Assembly (NCBI GenBank): GCA_039881145.1
Contig: JAYKKI010000037.1
Span: forward strand, 12,819,501-12,883,500
Reading direction: 5' to 3'
Source of the DNA: Druceiella hillmani
Taxonomy: Eukaryota; Arthropoda; Insecta; Lepidoptera; Hepialidae
Length of the DNA stretch: 64,000 bases
Shown: positions 45,899-57,589 of the stretch, in pieces
How positions within the stretch are numbered: the first letter of the stretch is position 1
Layout: every line of letters starts with the position of its first letter
Notes under the pieces: generated by a model
The model's database searches: none
Told to the model about the DNA's origin: nothing
Seen by the model: the letters and a program-made list of their open reading frames with translations, nothing else
Translations under genes and position numbers: made by a program

Positions 45899-46997
45899 AT
45901 GATTTTACCATTTTTCATACCTACAACATCGCCACCTAATATCCGACCAGACCTTAAATTAATTTATACTATAAACCGTAATTTGTACATGAAAATACTA
46001 ATACTTTAATGTCTTTGGTTAACAACGATTTCGCGATAATGTAACCGATAATTTCAACTCAAATTGCATTTTTTAAGAATATGTAAAAAAGACTTAAAAC
46101 ATCTTAAAAAAAAAGATAAATAATCTTAGGCCAGTTAAAACTATATAATTCAAGGTTGATGTTACGATTCCATATACAAATAAGGAACTCATACAATTTC
46201 ATCATATACTTCCATCCGTTTCTCACCATCTCGTAGTATGAACAGCTTTATATCTATATGGATAAAATATTACATATAGATGCTTTATATGAAAATCTCA
46301 ATAGATTTGGATCGAAATATTAAAAAAACATACTTTCTCATGTAAATAAAGCAGGGACTAAAAAAATGATTTCATCCTTCTCATCATCCATGTTCAAACC
46401 ACCATTAAATGGGATGTCATCGGATAGCTCTTTTAAAATGACATCAAGGTTTCATTAACCATTTTTTTAAATTTAAATCCCATTTTCAAAATATTAAACT
46501 TAAAACTAACGTATACTCCCACCAGATCTTTTTTGACCATAGTTTTGAAAAATCGAAAAATAATTCTAAATAGGTACTAATATTTTATTAGAACCTTCAA
46601 TTAAATTCATTTCGGTTAACTAGCTTAAACAAGTTCTAAATGCGTAGACAACTATGGAATGTTAATTTGAGCGAGTTCCAATACGCAATTGGCCGGTCGT
46701 TTTATACTTGGATAATTAAAAACCTACCTGCGTACCTACTCAACTTTATTGAAAATATTAATAGGTAGGTGAGAATAAGTCAAATTTTCTTTTTGCAACA
46801 GGTGTATATTAAGCAAGATTACAGATTTTTCCTCTTGAAACAACTGTATATTTAACAAGCTGTATTTCACTAATATATAAAACATAAATATTTTTACACA
46901 AAGTATAAAATAAACGCTTTTTTCCTTGACATACACTCCACAGACTAATGAAATAGGGACATTTGAAATCGCACAAAATTCACAGCTCGAAACTCAT

Positions 46998-47038
46998 TCA
47001 GTCAATCTGACATTTTAAAATTCTTTGGCGACAATCTC
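46998..47038 (-). repeat. Short inverted copy of the module at 10042-10082
   Basis: Read on the minus strand, AGATTGTCGCCAAAGAATTT then TAAAATGTCAGATTGACT matches 10042-10082 at nearly all positions. Confidence 0.75.
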
Positions 47039-47384
47039 TACTCTGTGCGACAGTTTGTCCACAGACTATTATTTGCTTCATATTAACAGTATGAATGTAA
47101 ACGATGAAGCTTTTATTGGAGAACGTAAACAGTGAATATTTAAATGTATTTGTATTATATAATTTAGTGTGTTTGTGTTTTAACTATCTGCATCTATTCA
47201 TATGAACTTTTACTATAATACAATATGCTTAAAAAGGGTCACAATTCCTATTCACGTAATAATATATAGATTGTAAATCAAAGGAATTTCAAAATTATTA
47301 TTGGTTGAATCTATAAAATGCATCTCTACTTATTATCCTCTTACATAGTAAACGAAATTTTCTATTTAATATTTACTCTGACGA

Positions 47385-47640
47385 CCTTCGCAGTCACGTG
47401 ACAATGGAGACTCTGCTTCAGGATGACGTCATCGATATAAGATGTGACGTCAAATATTTCGCCGCGCCTCCCGTGACCACTTTAATTTCCGGCACATACC
47501 GCCTCCCGAGTATCCGGCACATGCCGCTTTCTCGAGTATCCACTTACACTGAGCTCTTCCATCAATACGTTTTAAGTAAGCGAGGTGTCATTTACGGCCG
47601 AGGACTTTTTATGTCCGTAAAGAACTCGTCTGTTTAGTTT
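47385..47640. promoter_or_regulatory. CpG-rich block with clustered E-box and CRE palindromes, candidate promoter or enhancer
   Basis: GTCACGTGAC (47393-47402, containing CACGTG), TGACGTCA at 47424-47431 and again at 47445-47452 lie within 60 bp. The two CREs start 21 bp apart, about two helical turns. Downstream, CCGGCACATACCGC and CCGGCACATGCCGC begin an imperfect 25-26 bp tandem repeat. An ATG in good context (ACAATGG, 47404) opens a 77-codon frame to 47637, so a short coding start cannot be excluded. bHLH and bZIP binding is inferred from motif identity only. Confidence 0.4.
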
Positions 47641-48744
47641 CTCTTTTTATCATCTCTTTGTTGTCAAAAAGTGTCCTCGTTCACTTAATGGAATTTTTAA
47701 ATGCATTTCATTTTAAAGTTACAAGTGAGATGGCTCTAAAATTCAGAGTTAGTGTGCAAGTAATTATAATAACAGACTGAAGCATCTTCGTGATTAGTCG
47801 GATCGTTTCCTTGGATGATATAAACCGCCAATTGATTCACTGTTTTATTTATTATGCGAAATGATTTTTATTTATTATTAAATTATTTGACATTTGTTAA
47901 TTTGCGATTAAATTTGTCTAAAATATTAAATTTAAGGTCTTTTTAAGTTAATTAAAAATTTTCATATTTTTAACATATGGATATTTTTGTTACCCACATT
48001 TTAATAACTTTTAACAAAAAAATGATCAAAACGTTAGTTATATCACATTAAAAATAACCGAGAGGTATGTGTTCTTGAAGAAAACGATTTTACAACGATT
48101 GGCATAAATCCAAAAACGTTTATTTTATACACGCACTTAAAAACTTACTTGCTTAGAAACGACGACGTTACTTTGGTACGAGCTAACAGAAAAATATCAT
48201 AAAATGGCCCTTTGACACAAGTTACTATTTTTTTAGAATTTACTGCATATTTTCTTTATTTAAAAAAAATAAAAAATGTGAATTCAGCTCGTAAAGGAAT
48301 ACATATTGAAAATTCAGAAAGTGAGTTACGTCATTGAGATAAACGTTTTGAAATAATCAATAATTCCTGATTAATTCTTCAAGATAACCTCTTCTATCGC
48401 TAAATTATCGATAATATTGTAAAAAACTTGAAAATAAAATTATTTTTGACAAAAACTTGTCATCTCTAGTCGATATAACGGTTTCCATGAAACCCGCTTT
48501 TTTATTCACCTTCATAAACTCTTAAACTTATTTTAGTAATTTGTATGTTAAAAAATTTATTTACGTAATTATTCACTTCAGATCAACTAACAGCAGGCTT
48601 ACGTTTATAAAGCTCAACGTTTGAAGTCAAAGTGAAAAACATTTTCATTACATTTTATAGCGTAACTAAAATATAAATTTGAGTAAATACTATTAAAATA
48701 GTAATTTTAATAGTTTAAGCTAGAAACAAATATTAACAATGAAT

Positions 48745-48890
48745 TATTATATAATATACATTATAGATATAGCTAAATATATATAAAAAAAAATTTTTTT
48801 CGAAAGTTTGTACATTTATTTAGGTATAAAAACGTATAAAAGCGTAAACGTAGAAAAAAGTACGACCAACGTATCGCGATAAACAAGAAA
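48745..48890 (-). repeat. Right arm of the long inverted repeat
   Basis: Reads ACCAACGTATCGCGATAAAC near its outer end, the complement of the left arm. Together the arms span 45754-48890 (3.1 kb). Confidence 0.88.
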
Positions 48891-49521
48891 ATAATGTTTA
48901 AACATATAAACATGCCCAACACAAACAATCCAACAAAATAACAAGATTTTAATTGAAATTAAAATTTAACCACGCTCTAATTTATTAAAAATATGACACA
49001 TTTCGATCTTTTATATATATATAGTATTTTTTTGTACAATAGTTTTAAAACGCGACTTGATCTGTTAAGCGCGACTTGAACCTACGACAGTAACATTTAG
49101 GCATTTATTACTATTTAATTGTACACAATATTTCCATTAAAATGTTTACAATGTTAATGTTTCACAAAGTAAATATTGTATTACAATTTATTTCACAAAC
49201 TAAATATTATGCTATATACGGTCATTAAAATATGGTGCATATATCAATAATCTTGGATACTCGCTATAGTTTTCGTAGAATCCACGCGCAGGCTTCTAAG
49301 ACTCTATTTGCTTTTAATATATCTTAAGTTTAGATAAGATTCTGAGAAAAACGAATGTAACAGAGATACAGATACATAAATGACTATTTCAATGACGTTC
49401 CCACATGAGTTTCGCGTTTCTTTTTCTTCTGGGTTACGAATTCATAAAACTGACAACAAATTGAAATAATATTTCCCCAAAATTCAATGCAACAGAAATT
49501 TACTAACAAAATTTTTTAAAA
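48891..49521. other. Non-coding stretch
   Basis: GCGACTTGATCTGTTAAGCGCGACTTGAACC near 49052 contains GCGACTTGA twice, 19 bp apart. Confidence 0.45.
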
Positions 49522-49815
49522 TATTTGAACTATTTCACAGGTCAGAGCTTCATTATTTCACACGCCTAGTTTTCTGCAAACTTCCTATAGTACAGGTGAC
49601 TCAATCATATTACAAACTAAATAGTCATACAGTGGTTGAATATATGGCATGTTGCCTAATAAAAAATTCCATTTGAACTATTTTACACGTCAGACAATAT
49701 CTAGCTTCCTGAAGCTGAAACTCAATTTATCTCACTTCCCCGAAGCCTGAAGACTTCCCATATCACAGGTGATATTACAAACTAAATAGTTATACAGTGG
49801 TCGAATATATCGCAA
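49522..49815. repeat. Two-copy imperfect duplication, about 150-175 bp
   Basis: ATTTGAACTATTT(C/T)ACA(G/C)GTCAG at 49523 and 49672, then ACAGGTGA...ATATTACAAACTAAATAGT and CAGTGGT(T/C)GAATATAT near 49593-49650 and 49765-49812. The copies are in the same order with indels between modules. Confidence 0.85.
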
Positions 49816-50335
49816 CGTAATAAGGTCGTGCGTCATCGTCACGCAAAATAAATACAAATAAACGAAAACGAGTGGAATATGTCAAAGATATGATAAAGAA
49901 GGAGTTATACCTAAATATGTGGTATTACATTGCCTAATAAATCAGTGCTGACGTTATTAATTATAAGTGATAAAATCACAGGCACGACTAAAACACAGCA
50001 CTGAGCTATTCTCAGGATTACGCTGTCATCCACAAGATAAGCCATCTACAATCGTGCTATACATATATTCTATACTGTTGTCGATGCGCGACACTAAGTT
50101 TCAAAATTAAAGTCATCAGCAAACAGAAGATAAACCGTATCCTCTGCACAGTCCAGCCAATTTTCTAAATAAAAGTCAATAGCAGCAACCCAAAATATAA
50201 CACTTTTTTTACTCACATAAATAAAGTGTCGATTTACTGTATTAACATTGCTCTGAGACCAAACAGTTGGATGGTAAACAATTACATTAAAATAATTTCT
50301 GTATTTCTCCAAATTAGTTGGTACCTATAACCGAG
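49816..50335. other. Non-coding stretch
   Basis: Contains a 72-codon minus frame (50094-50312) discussed under rejected items. No other signal. Confidence 0.45.
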
Positions 50336-50346
50336 AATATATATAC

Positions 50347-50426
<80 letters not shown>

Positions 50427-50474
50427 GTATATGTATACATATATATACGTGTGTGTTTGTGTGTGTGTGTGTGA
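50336..50474. repeat. Compound microsatellite (TA)(TG)(TA)(TG)
   Basis: A TA run, then about 50 bp of TG, then TA, then TACGTGTG and TG again. Alternating purine-pyrimidine throughout, hence a potential Z-DNA tract of about 140 bp. Confidence 0.95.
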
Positions 50475-51085
50475 TTAAATTTATTAAATTATCAGAAGTA
50501 AGTATTTAGAAGACATTTATTCCATAGATAAACATGTCCTAACCAGCTATGAAAATAATCTTGGGCTTCTCAGTCAATTTCAAATACGACAGTAATGACA
50601 GATTTGTGATGTTAACCCTCTGATAGGACAGTTGTTCTTTTCTTATTTCACTTACAAGTAATGTAATGAATATTACAAAAAAACATTTAGGTAGCACATA
50701 ATTGTTAAGAATAGTATTTTTCTAGGTAAAAATTGTTATATGAAAAATTAGGAAATAATTAGCACATTGATCATTGAACATGCTATCTACAATAAAAACT
50801 GAAAAAAATGTACTCGACGATTCTTTAAAACAAGATTTATTTAAATTCGCGAAAGTGAGATAAATTGAGTTACACTTGAAAAAATTACCCACTAGAAATG
50901 AAACTTTTTAAAAGAAGGCCATTTACTATACTGTGTCCATGAAGTTACTAATTTAAATACTCATCACATTCAATAATCACACTCATCGTCAAGTGACCAC
51001 CCATTTGGTATCCGTTAAAAACCACTATGATATTAAAACAGAAAGCTAGAGTGAGTACTCTAGTAAATAAATAATAACAACAGTC
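50475..51085. other. Non-coding stretch, nothing seen
   Basis: AT-rich; no repeats or ORFs of note. Confidence 0.5.
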
Positions 51086-51302
51086 TACAATCACAACTCG
51101 TCGTAATAGAATAATCACAACTTTCCTTAGTCACAACTCGTCGTAATAGAATAATCACAACTTTCTATAGTCACAACTCTTCGTAGTAAAATAATTAGAA
51201 TAATCACAACTTTCTATAGTCACAACTCGTCGTAATAGAATAATCACAACTTTCTATAGTCACAACTAACTCTTCGTAATAAAATAATCACACCTTTCTA
51301 TC
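51086..51302. repeat. Minisatellite, 40 bp unit, about 5 copies
   Basis: The core is TCACAACTCGTCGTAATAGA followed by ATAATCACAACTTTCTATAG. Each unit itself contains TCACAACT twice. One copy has an internal 9 bp expansion (ATAATTAGA). Confidence 0.93.
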
Positions 51303-52869
51303 TTTTTATTTAGTTCCTACTTCTATTGTGCCGTTCGGCTTATTTGCGTTGTAATTTTAGGAAGTTCCTGGTTTATTATTCATATTGATAATTGCACGTA
51401 TGTTTTTTTTAACTTTTCTTACAAAGTAATAACTAAAAATCTAGAATAGCTTTATTAAATCTATGAATTAGCTTTTAAGTACAGTTTTTGTGATGAAGAA
51501 AAAAATTTACTATATGTTTTTAACAACAAATCTGCAACACTTAGATTTCTACATTCACAATTGAGTTTTTCAATGTACCTAAACAATAAATACCTTTTAC
51601 TTGTTGATTACTTGTAAAAAATGATAATAAATACTTTCAATCCATAAAAAATAAAATTAAAATCAGTAAACGTATATCCCCAAAAAATGCATTTATCCTA
51701 AACACTGGTGTTTTGGATAACAAAAAGTCCCTTTTTGTTATCCCTTTTTATAATTTCAGTGGCAATCATAAATATCATGGACTGAACGCGTAATACTTGT
51801 ATAATTATCACACGTATCGCGCACATGTCGAGTCCGACCTACAGACAATTTCATTAATGTCAGTCACGTACAGATATTAACGTGGGACTGTGAAACAAAA
51901 TTCTGTGAAACAAAATTCCAAATTGTGCAATAAGTGCGAAAATTATAGTGACACATCAAATTTAGAAAAAGAAGATATAATATTTATTTTGTGAGTACTT
52001 AACATAAATATTATATTAGTTACATATTTAGTTACTAATATATTTTATATAAAAGTATTATAAAATATAATAAAAGTATTATAAATACGAATTAAAATAT
52101 GCTTCTGACAGCTTTAGTTTTCATATTAAGTACAAATAGTTTATCGATAATCACATTTACCGCCACATACCCAATTGCAAAATTCTACTTTTTCCAATTC
52201 AATAGAATTTAAAATTAAAAGGTCAATAATGGTAAACGTTTAAGAAAGTGATTTTTGTGCCGATAATTCTTGATCGTACGTCTTGTCGTTTTAATAAATT
52301 TCCAAAAAAAAATCAAATATTCATAGAAGCTACTCGGCGACCTGGCAATTATGTACCCCGCAAATATAGCTGCATCTGCTCAAAGCGTTTTAAAAGTTAT
52401 TAATTTAATCAATTAATATTAACAAAAAAAGAATGTTTTCATCATCAATTCCTACATTATCTTTATCGTCGTATGTAAATAAATTAGCTTATGAAACCGC
52501 AACAGACACGAAAAATAATGTAAAATATGTACAAGCGTGAACTTTCATTAATTTGAGTCCTTCCGACAAAATTTGTGATTATTTATCTAAAACCTAGATA
52601 AATTTTGTATGTTGGCATATCTATATTAAGGCTCTAAGAACACCAAATTGATCTTATTTAAAAAAAAATTTAGCAAAATCAACTAAATTTATGGCCACGA
52701 AAGAATATATGTTATTCTTGCCAATATTTCTAAAGTCCTGGTTGTTTCCAAAACATAACTGAAAAATCTTTTGTATTTGAAAAAAATCCAGAAACATCTC
52801 GTAAGATAATCTTTTAAACCAAATTAATTTCGTTATTTATAACGCTTTATGAATAGTATTAAAAAAACT
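51303..52869. other. Non-coding stretch with one perfect hairpin
   Basis: GGATAACAAAAAG (51715-51727) pairs exactly with 51731-51743 around the loop TCC and is followed by a T run. A 12 bp repeat TGTGAAACAAAATTC occurs twice at 51890-51917. Confidence 0.6.
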
Positions 52870-53700
52870 AACTAACTCACTTCTGGATAATTTGGGTTTA
52901 TCTTTTTTTATATTAATTCATGGTTCGTATTTTTAAATTTTTTTACGTGATACTTTTTGTTTATTAAATTTTTGGGCGTTTTGAGTTTGTTTTTTCTATT
53001 TCAATTTATAGTTTTTTAAACAATTTATAGTATTTATAATTTTTTTCATGATCCTTTTTACTTACTCAGTTTTAGATATTTTAGGTTCATTTTTAATTAT
53101 CCATTTGTGTTTTGGTTTATAAACTTTTTACGCGACCCTTTTTGCTTATTCCATTTTTGGATACTTTGACGGGCTTTCTTTTTATATCAATTCGTGTTTG
53201 TGTTTATATTTTTTTAAATAATCCTTCCTTCTTACTAAATTTTTGATATTTTAGGTTATTCTTAATTACAAATTCGTATTTGTATTTATGTTTTTTTAAG
53301 TAATCTTTTTTCCTTACTAAATTTTGGATGTTTTAGGTTTGTTTTTATTGATTATCAATTCGTTATATTTCTTTACGTAATCCTTTCTGGTTACTAAATT
53401 TTGGATCTCTTGACTTTGTTTTTTTTTAATTATCCATTTGTGTTTTTATTTGTGAACTTTCCTTAAGCGATCCTCTTCGCTTATTAAGTTTTTGGATATT
53501 TTGTTTTTTTTGTGTATCAGTTCTTGTTTGTATTTATTTTCTTACATAATCCATTTTGTTTAATAAATTTTGGATGTCTTCCATTTTTTTTTTATTACGC
53601 ATTTGGGTTTGAATCTATTAACTTTTTAAACGACCATTTTTTTACATTTTGGTTTGTTTTTTTTAATATCAATTCGTGTTTGTGTTTACAAACTTTACAA
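52870..53700. repeat. Degenerate tandem array, about 83 bp unit, about 9 copies
   Basis: Each unit carries, in order, a variant of CAATTCGTGTTTGT, a TTTTTT(A)CGTAATCC-like tract, CTTACTAAATTTTTGGATAT and TTTTAGGTTTGTTTTT. The TACTAAATTTT phrase falls near 52960, 53064, 53148, 53235, 53317, 53393, 53480 and 53562. The plus strand is extremely T-rich with few C. High divergence between units indicates age. Confidence 0.85.
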
Positions 53701-53709
53701 ACTTCCTAA

Positions 53710-54335
53710 CTAGTATCATGAATGCAAAAATGTGTTTATCTGTACTTCGTTCAAGTCATAATGGAGCAAAAAATCGACATGACTTTCTAGACAAAGATAG
53801 TTGGCGTGCCAGGAAATAGCATAGGCTACTTTCCAATTCGGGAAATCTTATCCATACTAAAACAACAAATCCGACCAATATTAAAAATTCTAAAGTGTGT
53901 TTGTTTGCCCTTACTTCACGCCGCAACGGAAAAACGGTTTTTCTGCATAGAGATAGATGATGAGCCAGGTAATAATGTAGACTACTTTCTACCCGAGAAA
54001 TTTCATCAAAATCCCAACAAATATTAATAATTCCGAAACTTGTTTGTTTGTCCTTCTTCCGCGTTGATCTGTTGCAATGGAGCAACAAGATCAACGTGAT
54101 TTTCGGCGCGCAGATAGTTGGCGGATCAGGAAATGATATGACTTTACTCGGAAAATCTCATCTTAACTAATATAACAATCCCAACACATATTACAAACTG
54201 CAAAGTGTGTTAGTTTTTTCTCCTTTCCCGTCGCAATTGAGTAATAGATTTCTACGCAAATGTAGTTGGAGGGCCGAAAATCACATAGGTTACTTTTCAA
54301 CCTGGGAAATCTCATCGTCACTAATATGACAATTT
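53710..54335. repeat. Degenerate tandem array, about 155 bp unit, 4 copies
   Basis: Shared landmarks per unit: AAGTGTGTTTGTTTG, a GCAATGGAGCAA-type segment, GATAGTTGGCG-GCCAGGAAAT, ATAGGCTACTTTC and CGGGAAATCTCAT. The GATAG landmark lies at 53796, 53952 and 54113, with a decayed version at 54262. The unit resembles a module (GATAGTTG...CATAGGCTACTTTTTATCCCGG) widespread in lepidopteran repeats, so a transposon segment seems to have been tandemly amplified. Confidence 0.85.
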
Positions 54336-54558
54336 AAAATTAAAATTATAACATTTACATAAAATACATAAAGATAAAGTAAAAAATATGGAACTTATAA
54401 TTTTATCTATTTTGCATTTTTTCTGACCAAGCTGAAATCCGCTGAATACCAAATTTGACGGGACATCTAAAAGGAATACTAATAACATTTAACAGTAAGT
54501 CTACTATACTATAGATTCGTGGACTTAATTGTTTAGTCATAAGTGTCTGTATGTATAC
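54336..54558. other. Short non-coding interval
   Basis: CCAAATTTGACGGGACATC near 54450 resembles dispersed repeat text. Nothing else. Confidence 0.4.
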
Positions 54559-54569
54559 GTACACACACT

Positions 54570-54606
<37 letters not shown>

Positions 54607-54760
54607 GCACGCACACACATACGCCCGCCCACCCGACGCCCGCCGTGCCGCCTTCGTGCCGCGAACGGTAGGCGAGTTTATCGGAAAGAAAAAGGAACGG
54701 AGCTTAAAAATTCAATCCTTCAAGGTCGCTGAAAATGGTCCTCGCCTTAACAAATGACAT
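54559..54760. repeat. (CA)n microsatellite followed by a GC-rich pocket
   Basis: CA repeats (54572-54602) grade into GCACGCAC and then CGCCCGCCCACCCGACGCCC (54622-54641) and CCGTGCCGCCTTCGTGCCGC. The pocket is the most GC-rich sequence of the last third. Two overlapping short frames across it are driven by the repeat. Confidence 0.85.
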
Positions 54761-54778
54761 TTTTCTTTTAAATATACT

Positions 54779-54825
54779 TATATTTGTTTATGCAAAATGT
54801 ATCACATTTTGCATACACAAATATA
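54779..54825. repeat. 22 bp hairpin with one mismatch, 3 nt loop
   Basis: TATATTTGTTTATGCAAAAT... (54779-54800) pairs with 54804-54825 around ATC, with a single T/C mismatch. Confidence 0.93.
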
Positions 54826-55309
54826 CTTTTTTCTACCTTTATGATCTGAGCTATGAAGATGACAAAGCTGTTATAAAATGGTATTTAATAGAATGAAAAG
54901 TTTCCCTTTTAAAATTATAGTTCACAAAGTATATTAATTTCTTAATATAATATACTTCATCGATATTTTGCTCGTTGAATATTTAAGTTATTTAAAATAG
55001 GCTAGATTATTACTCTATAAAAAAACTTACAAATAAAAACGTTACGTTTATTCATTACTCTCGAGAAATTCCAATCATGAACTGTGGTTGGCGGGTGAGC
55101 TCGGCATTTAATTTTTTTTTAATTATACACTAATAGCAAGCCAAGCTAATCAGAAGCCAGTATGTTCGGCCCTTGCCCCACGAATTTTGGACCATTCATT
55201 TCATACTGCTCTATTACGAATACATTCATTCTTTATTACGCATACAGACTTTAATACTCCGCTTCTAAAAATAATACTAAATTGTTTAGTTGCAGCTATC
55301 TAAAGTACG
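54826..55309. other. Non-coding stretch, nothing seen
   Basis: Slightly less AT-rich from 55080 to 55200, but no feature. Confidence 0.5.
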
Positions 55310-55380
55310 CATACCATATGGACTATATAATAAATATGTCCGTGTATGTAGGACCACCACGTAAATTATGCGTACTTTAG
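55310..55380. repeat. 71 bp unit with perfect 13 bp terminal inverted repeats
   Basis: CTAAAGTACGCAT (55310-55322) and ATGCGTACTTTAG (55368-55380) bound 45 bp of spacer. It could be a very small MITE remnant. No target duplication is clear. Confidence 0.65.
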
Positions 55381-56039
55381 TAATGATAAAATCTATCTAT
55401 AATTAACTATAATGTAAAATATTTAAAGATATTTAATATTTAAAGGTTATATAACCTAGAAGGATATGGCCTAGTATGAATGAAAATAAAATTCATAGCC
55501 TTTCTACTAAAACAGTGTTACATAACTCTCAATGGCTTGATTCACCTATAGTAAGTATTATCCGACCTACAAAAGATAGGTCCCTTGTTTTGACTTGTTA
55601 TTCTTAAGTCGATGTCTGCTTCAATTCGAATGTAGAGTCTGTAAAGGCAAATCGGAAAACTCAACAATTATAAGTCGGACTCCCAATAGAGTTTCAAACT
55701 GTATACGGTAGCGTAGCAGAATTTTAATTTCTGCAAATCGTCTCAAATTGTTATATTTATGTTCGTTTCGCGTTTTATTCAATAGTTTTAAATTTAAATA
55801 GGATCGCAAAACCTAAGCTCACTAACCTATAGCGACTACAAGGATCTAAAAACACAATGATAGCGTCTTACGTAACCAAGCGTCATTGACTGACTAATAT
55901 CTCAGAAAAACACGTAAATCCACAATTTTGTAGGCTGAAGCGCCAAAGATACTACCAGCTTTTATATTTATCGTATTTACTCAGCTATATATCACTCTTT
56001 ATGCGAGCAATATTTTCTAGTTTCGTATCCCTCAAGTAA
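55381..56039. other. Non-coding stretch, nothing seen
   Basis: ATATTTAAAGATATTTAATATTTAAAGG near 55419 is a local short repeat. The minus frame at 55621-55809 is unremarkable. Confidence 0.45.
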
Positions 56040-56400
56040 TCTGAAACGACCGGCCATGGCAAATTTTGCGAATTTTTCTTTGTACGTAAATAGTTTTATT
56101 TTCCTTCCAAACAGTTAAGCCCAAAGCCGCACCAAATGTTCGATTACTGGACCCCAAAAGCATCGCATCACGATTCGGGACACGATAATACAGCCATGTA
56201 GTCTTCCCCGACGTGACTCACATAAGACATAAATACATCGGAGGCATTTACTTATCGGAGGTAACTAGTCAATTATCATTGGGCCTAGCCGTCCTTTCAA
56301 TTATTCTACGTCCGGAGAAAAGGTTCGCCCAGGTAACATTAATGTAAGGATCACGTAACGCTTTGTGGATGGGTTCAAGCTGTAATTCTTTTTGCTCGCA
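56040..56400. other. GC-richer pocket, candidate conserved element
   Basis: CGACCGGCCATGGC, CCCCGACGTGACTCAC and ATCGGAGG (twice, 56238 and 56255) lie here. A minus frame (56269-56478) contains ELQLEPIHKALRDPYINVTW and is preceded by an acceptor-like TTACTTATACAG, so an exon is possible though unrecognised. Confidence 0.3.
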
Positions 56401-57589
56401 ATTTATTTGCCAATTTACCCTTCTTATAAACCCTTTTTTCTGTATAAGTAAACTAATTACCTTCCTGTTTGTACACAATATTACTTCTCTCCGCGTTATT
56501 GAAATGTTGTATATAAATATTTTCCTTAGATACTTTCACATACAGACCTTACCTATTATTGATTTAATTCAGTTTATGTAAAACAAATTCGAGTTCAAAC
56601 AATTCATGTTTATTTTATTCTAAATAAGATACATGTTCTTTTCTTAAATAGTAGCACTTAAATCAAAGTATTTACTTATAATATGTATATACAGTGAGTT
56701 TAACTTAAACTGTCATAATGAATAAATCTTTTAAACCACTGCTTAAATTACTTTTAGAGAACAAGTTTAAAATTAAACCATTAAACCTGCACTTGTAATA
56801 AAATCTCTTAGATTATTAATTATTCGCTAAAAAAACTAAAAAAAACTTACAATACTAAAAAAACTTACAATTTAAAAAGTTGATAATTGAATTTATTTTA
56901 TTTTGGTAGAATGGAAAATATCATTTTTATCTATTAAAAAATCGATTTCTGTTGTTAAATCAAGTAAAATATTGGAAATGGAGCAATTCTTTTAACAGAA
57001 ACTGTAAATAAAATAAGAAAAACATGTCAATAATTTTCATACTTATATATACATGTTGTAAAACTTAGCAGTCATATCGATCTTTATGTAATATATTATA
57101 CCATCTATTGACAAGTCATACTTTTCAGGAGACGTAATATTACGTGCAGTTTCTGGAGAAATACTATTTCAATATACAATTAAAATGACATCTTTAATTA
57201 TTATACATTTATATATAGGTGAATAGTTATAATCAATCTTTGCTTCAAAGTTAATAATCAATCTTTACTCACTTTTAGGATGACCTTAACCAGAAATTAT
57301 ATATGTTTATGAGCTAGTTAAAATAATGTAAAAAGAGTAGATTTTATAATTAAGATCTAAGACGAAAAGATAATATGTAAATTAGTTATAACTTATAGAA
57401 TTAGTTAATAGAAATAAAATGTAACTAATTAGATAATATAAAAATAAAGTTGGCATGTAGGTTATGGAAAGCTAAAATAAATAATTAAAAAATAAATTAA
57501 TCCGATTTATGTTTCTATTAAAAGATATCTTGATCGACGGTCTGATAATAGTATATTTTATTACCACAGTTTAATTCTATCGGTGTAAA
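56401..57589. other. Long AT-rich non-coding stretch
   Basis: AGTTAATAATCAATCTTT is imperfectly duplicated near 57230-57265. Otherwise nothing. Confidence 0.5.

Larger units (their letters stand above)
45899..48744. other. Interior between the two inverted arms
   Basis: Holds a GCACTTGGCC-family fragment (46535-46705, ending GCAATTGGCCGG), an inverted fragment of the 10042 module (46998-47038) and the GC-rich block at 47385-47640. No transposase-like frame is visible. Confidence 0.5.

Noticed and set aside
50094..50312. Minus-strand ORF containing LLFADDF, reminiscent of the reverse transcriptase (F/Y)-x-D-D box
   Set aside because: No other RT motif precedes it, the frame ends a few residues later, and the length is within chance expectation.
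54403..54757. Three overlapping Cys-Val or Thr-His rich frames
   Set aside because: Produced by the (CA)n microsatellite read on both strands.
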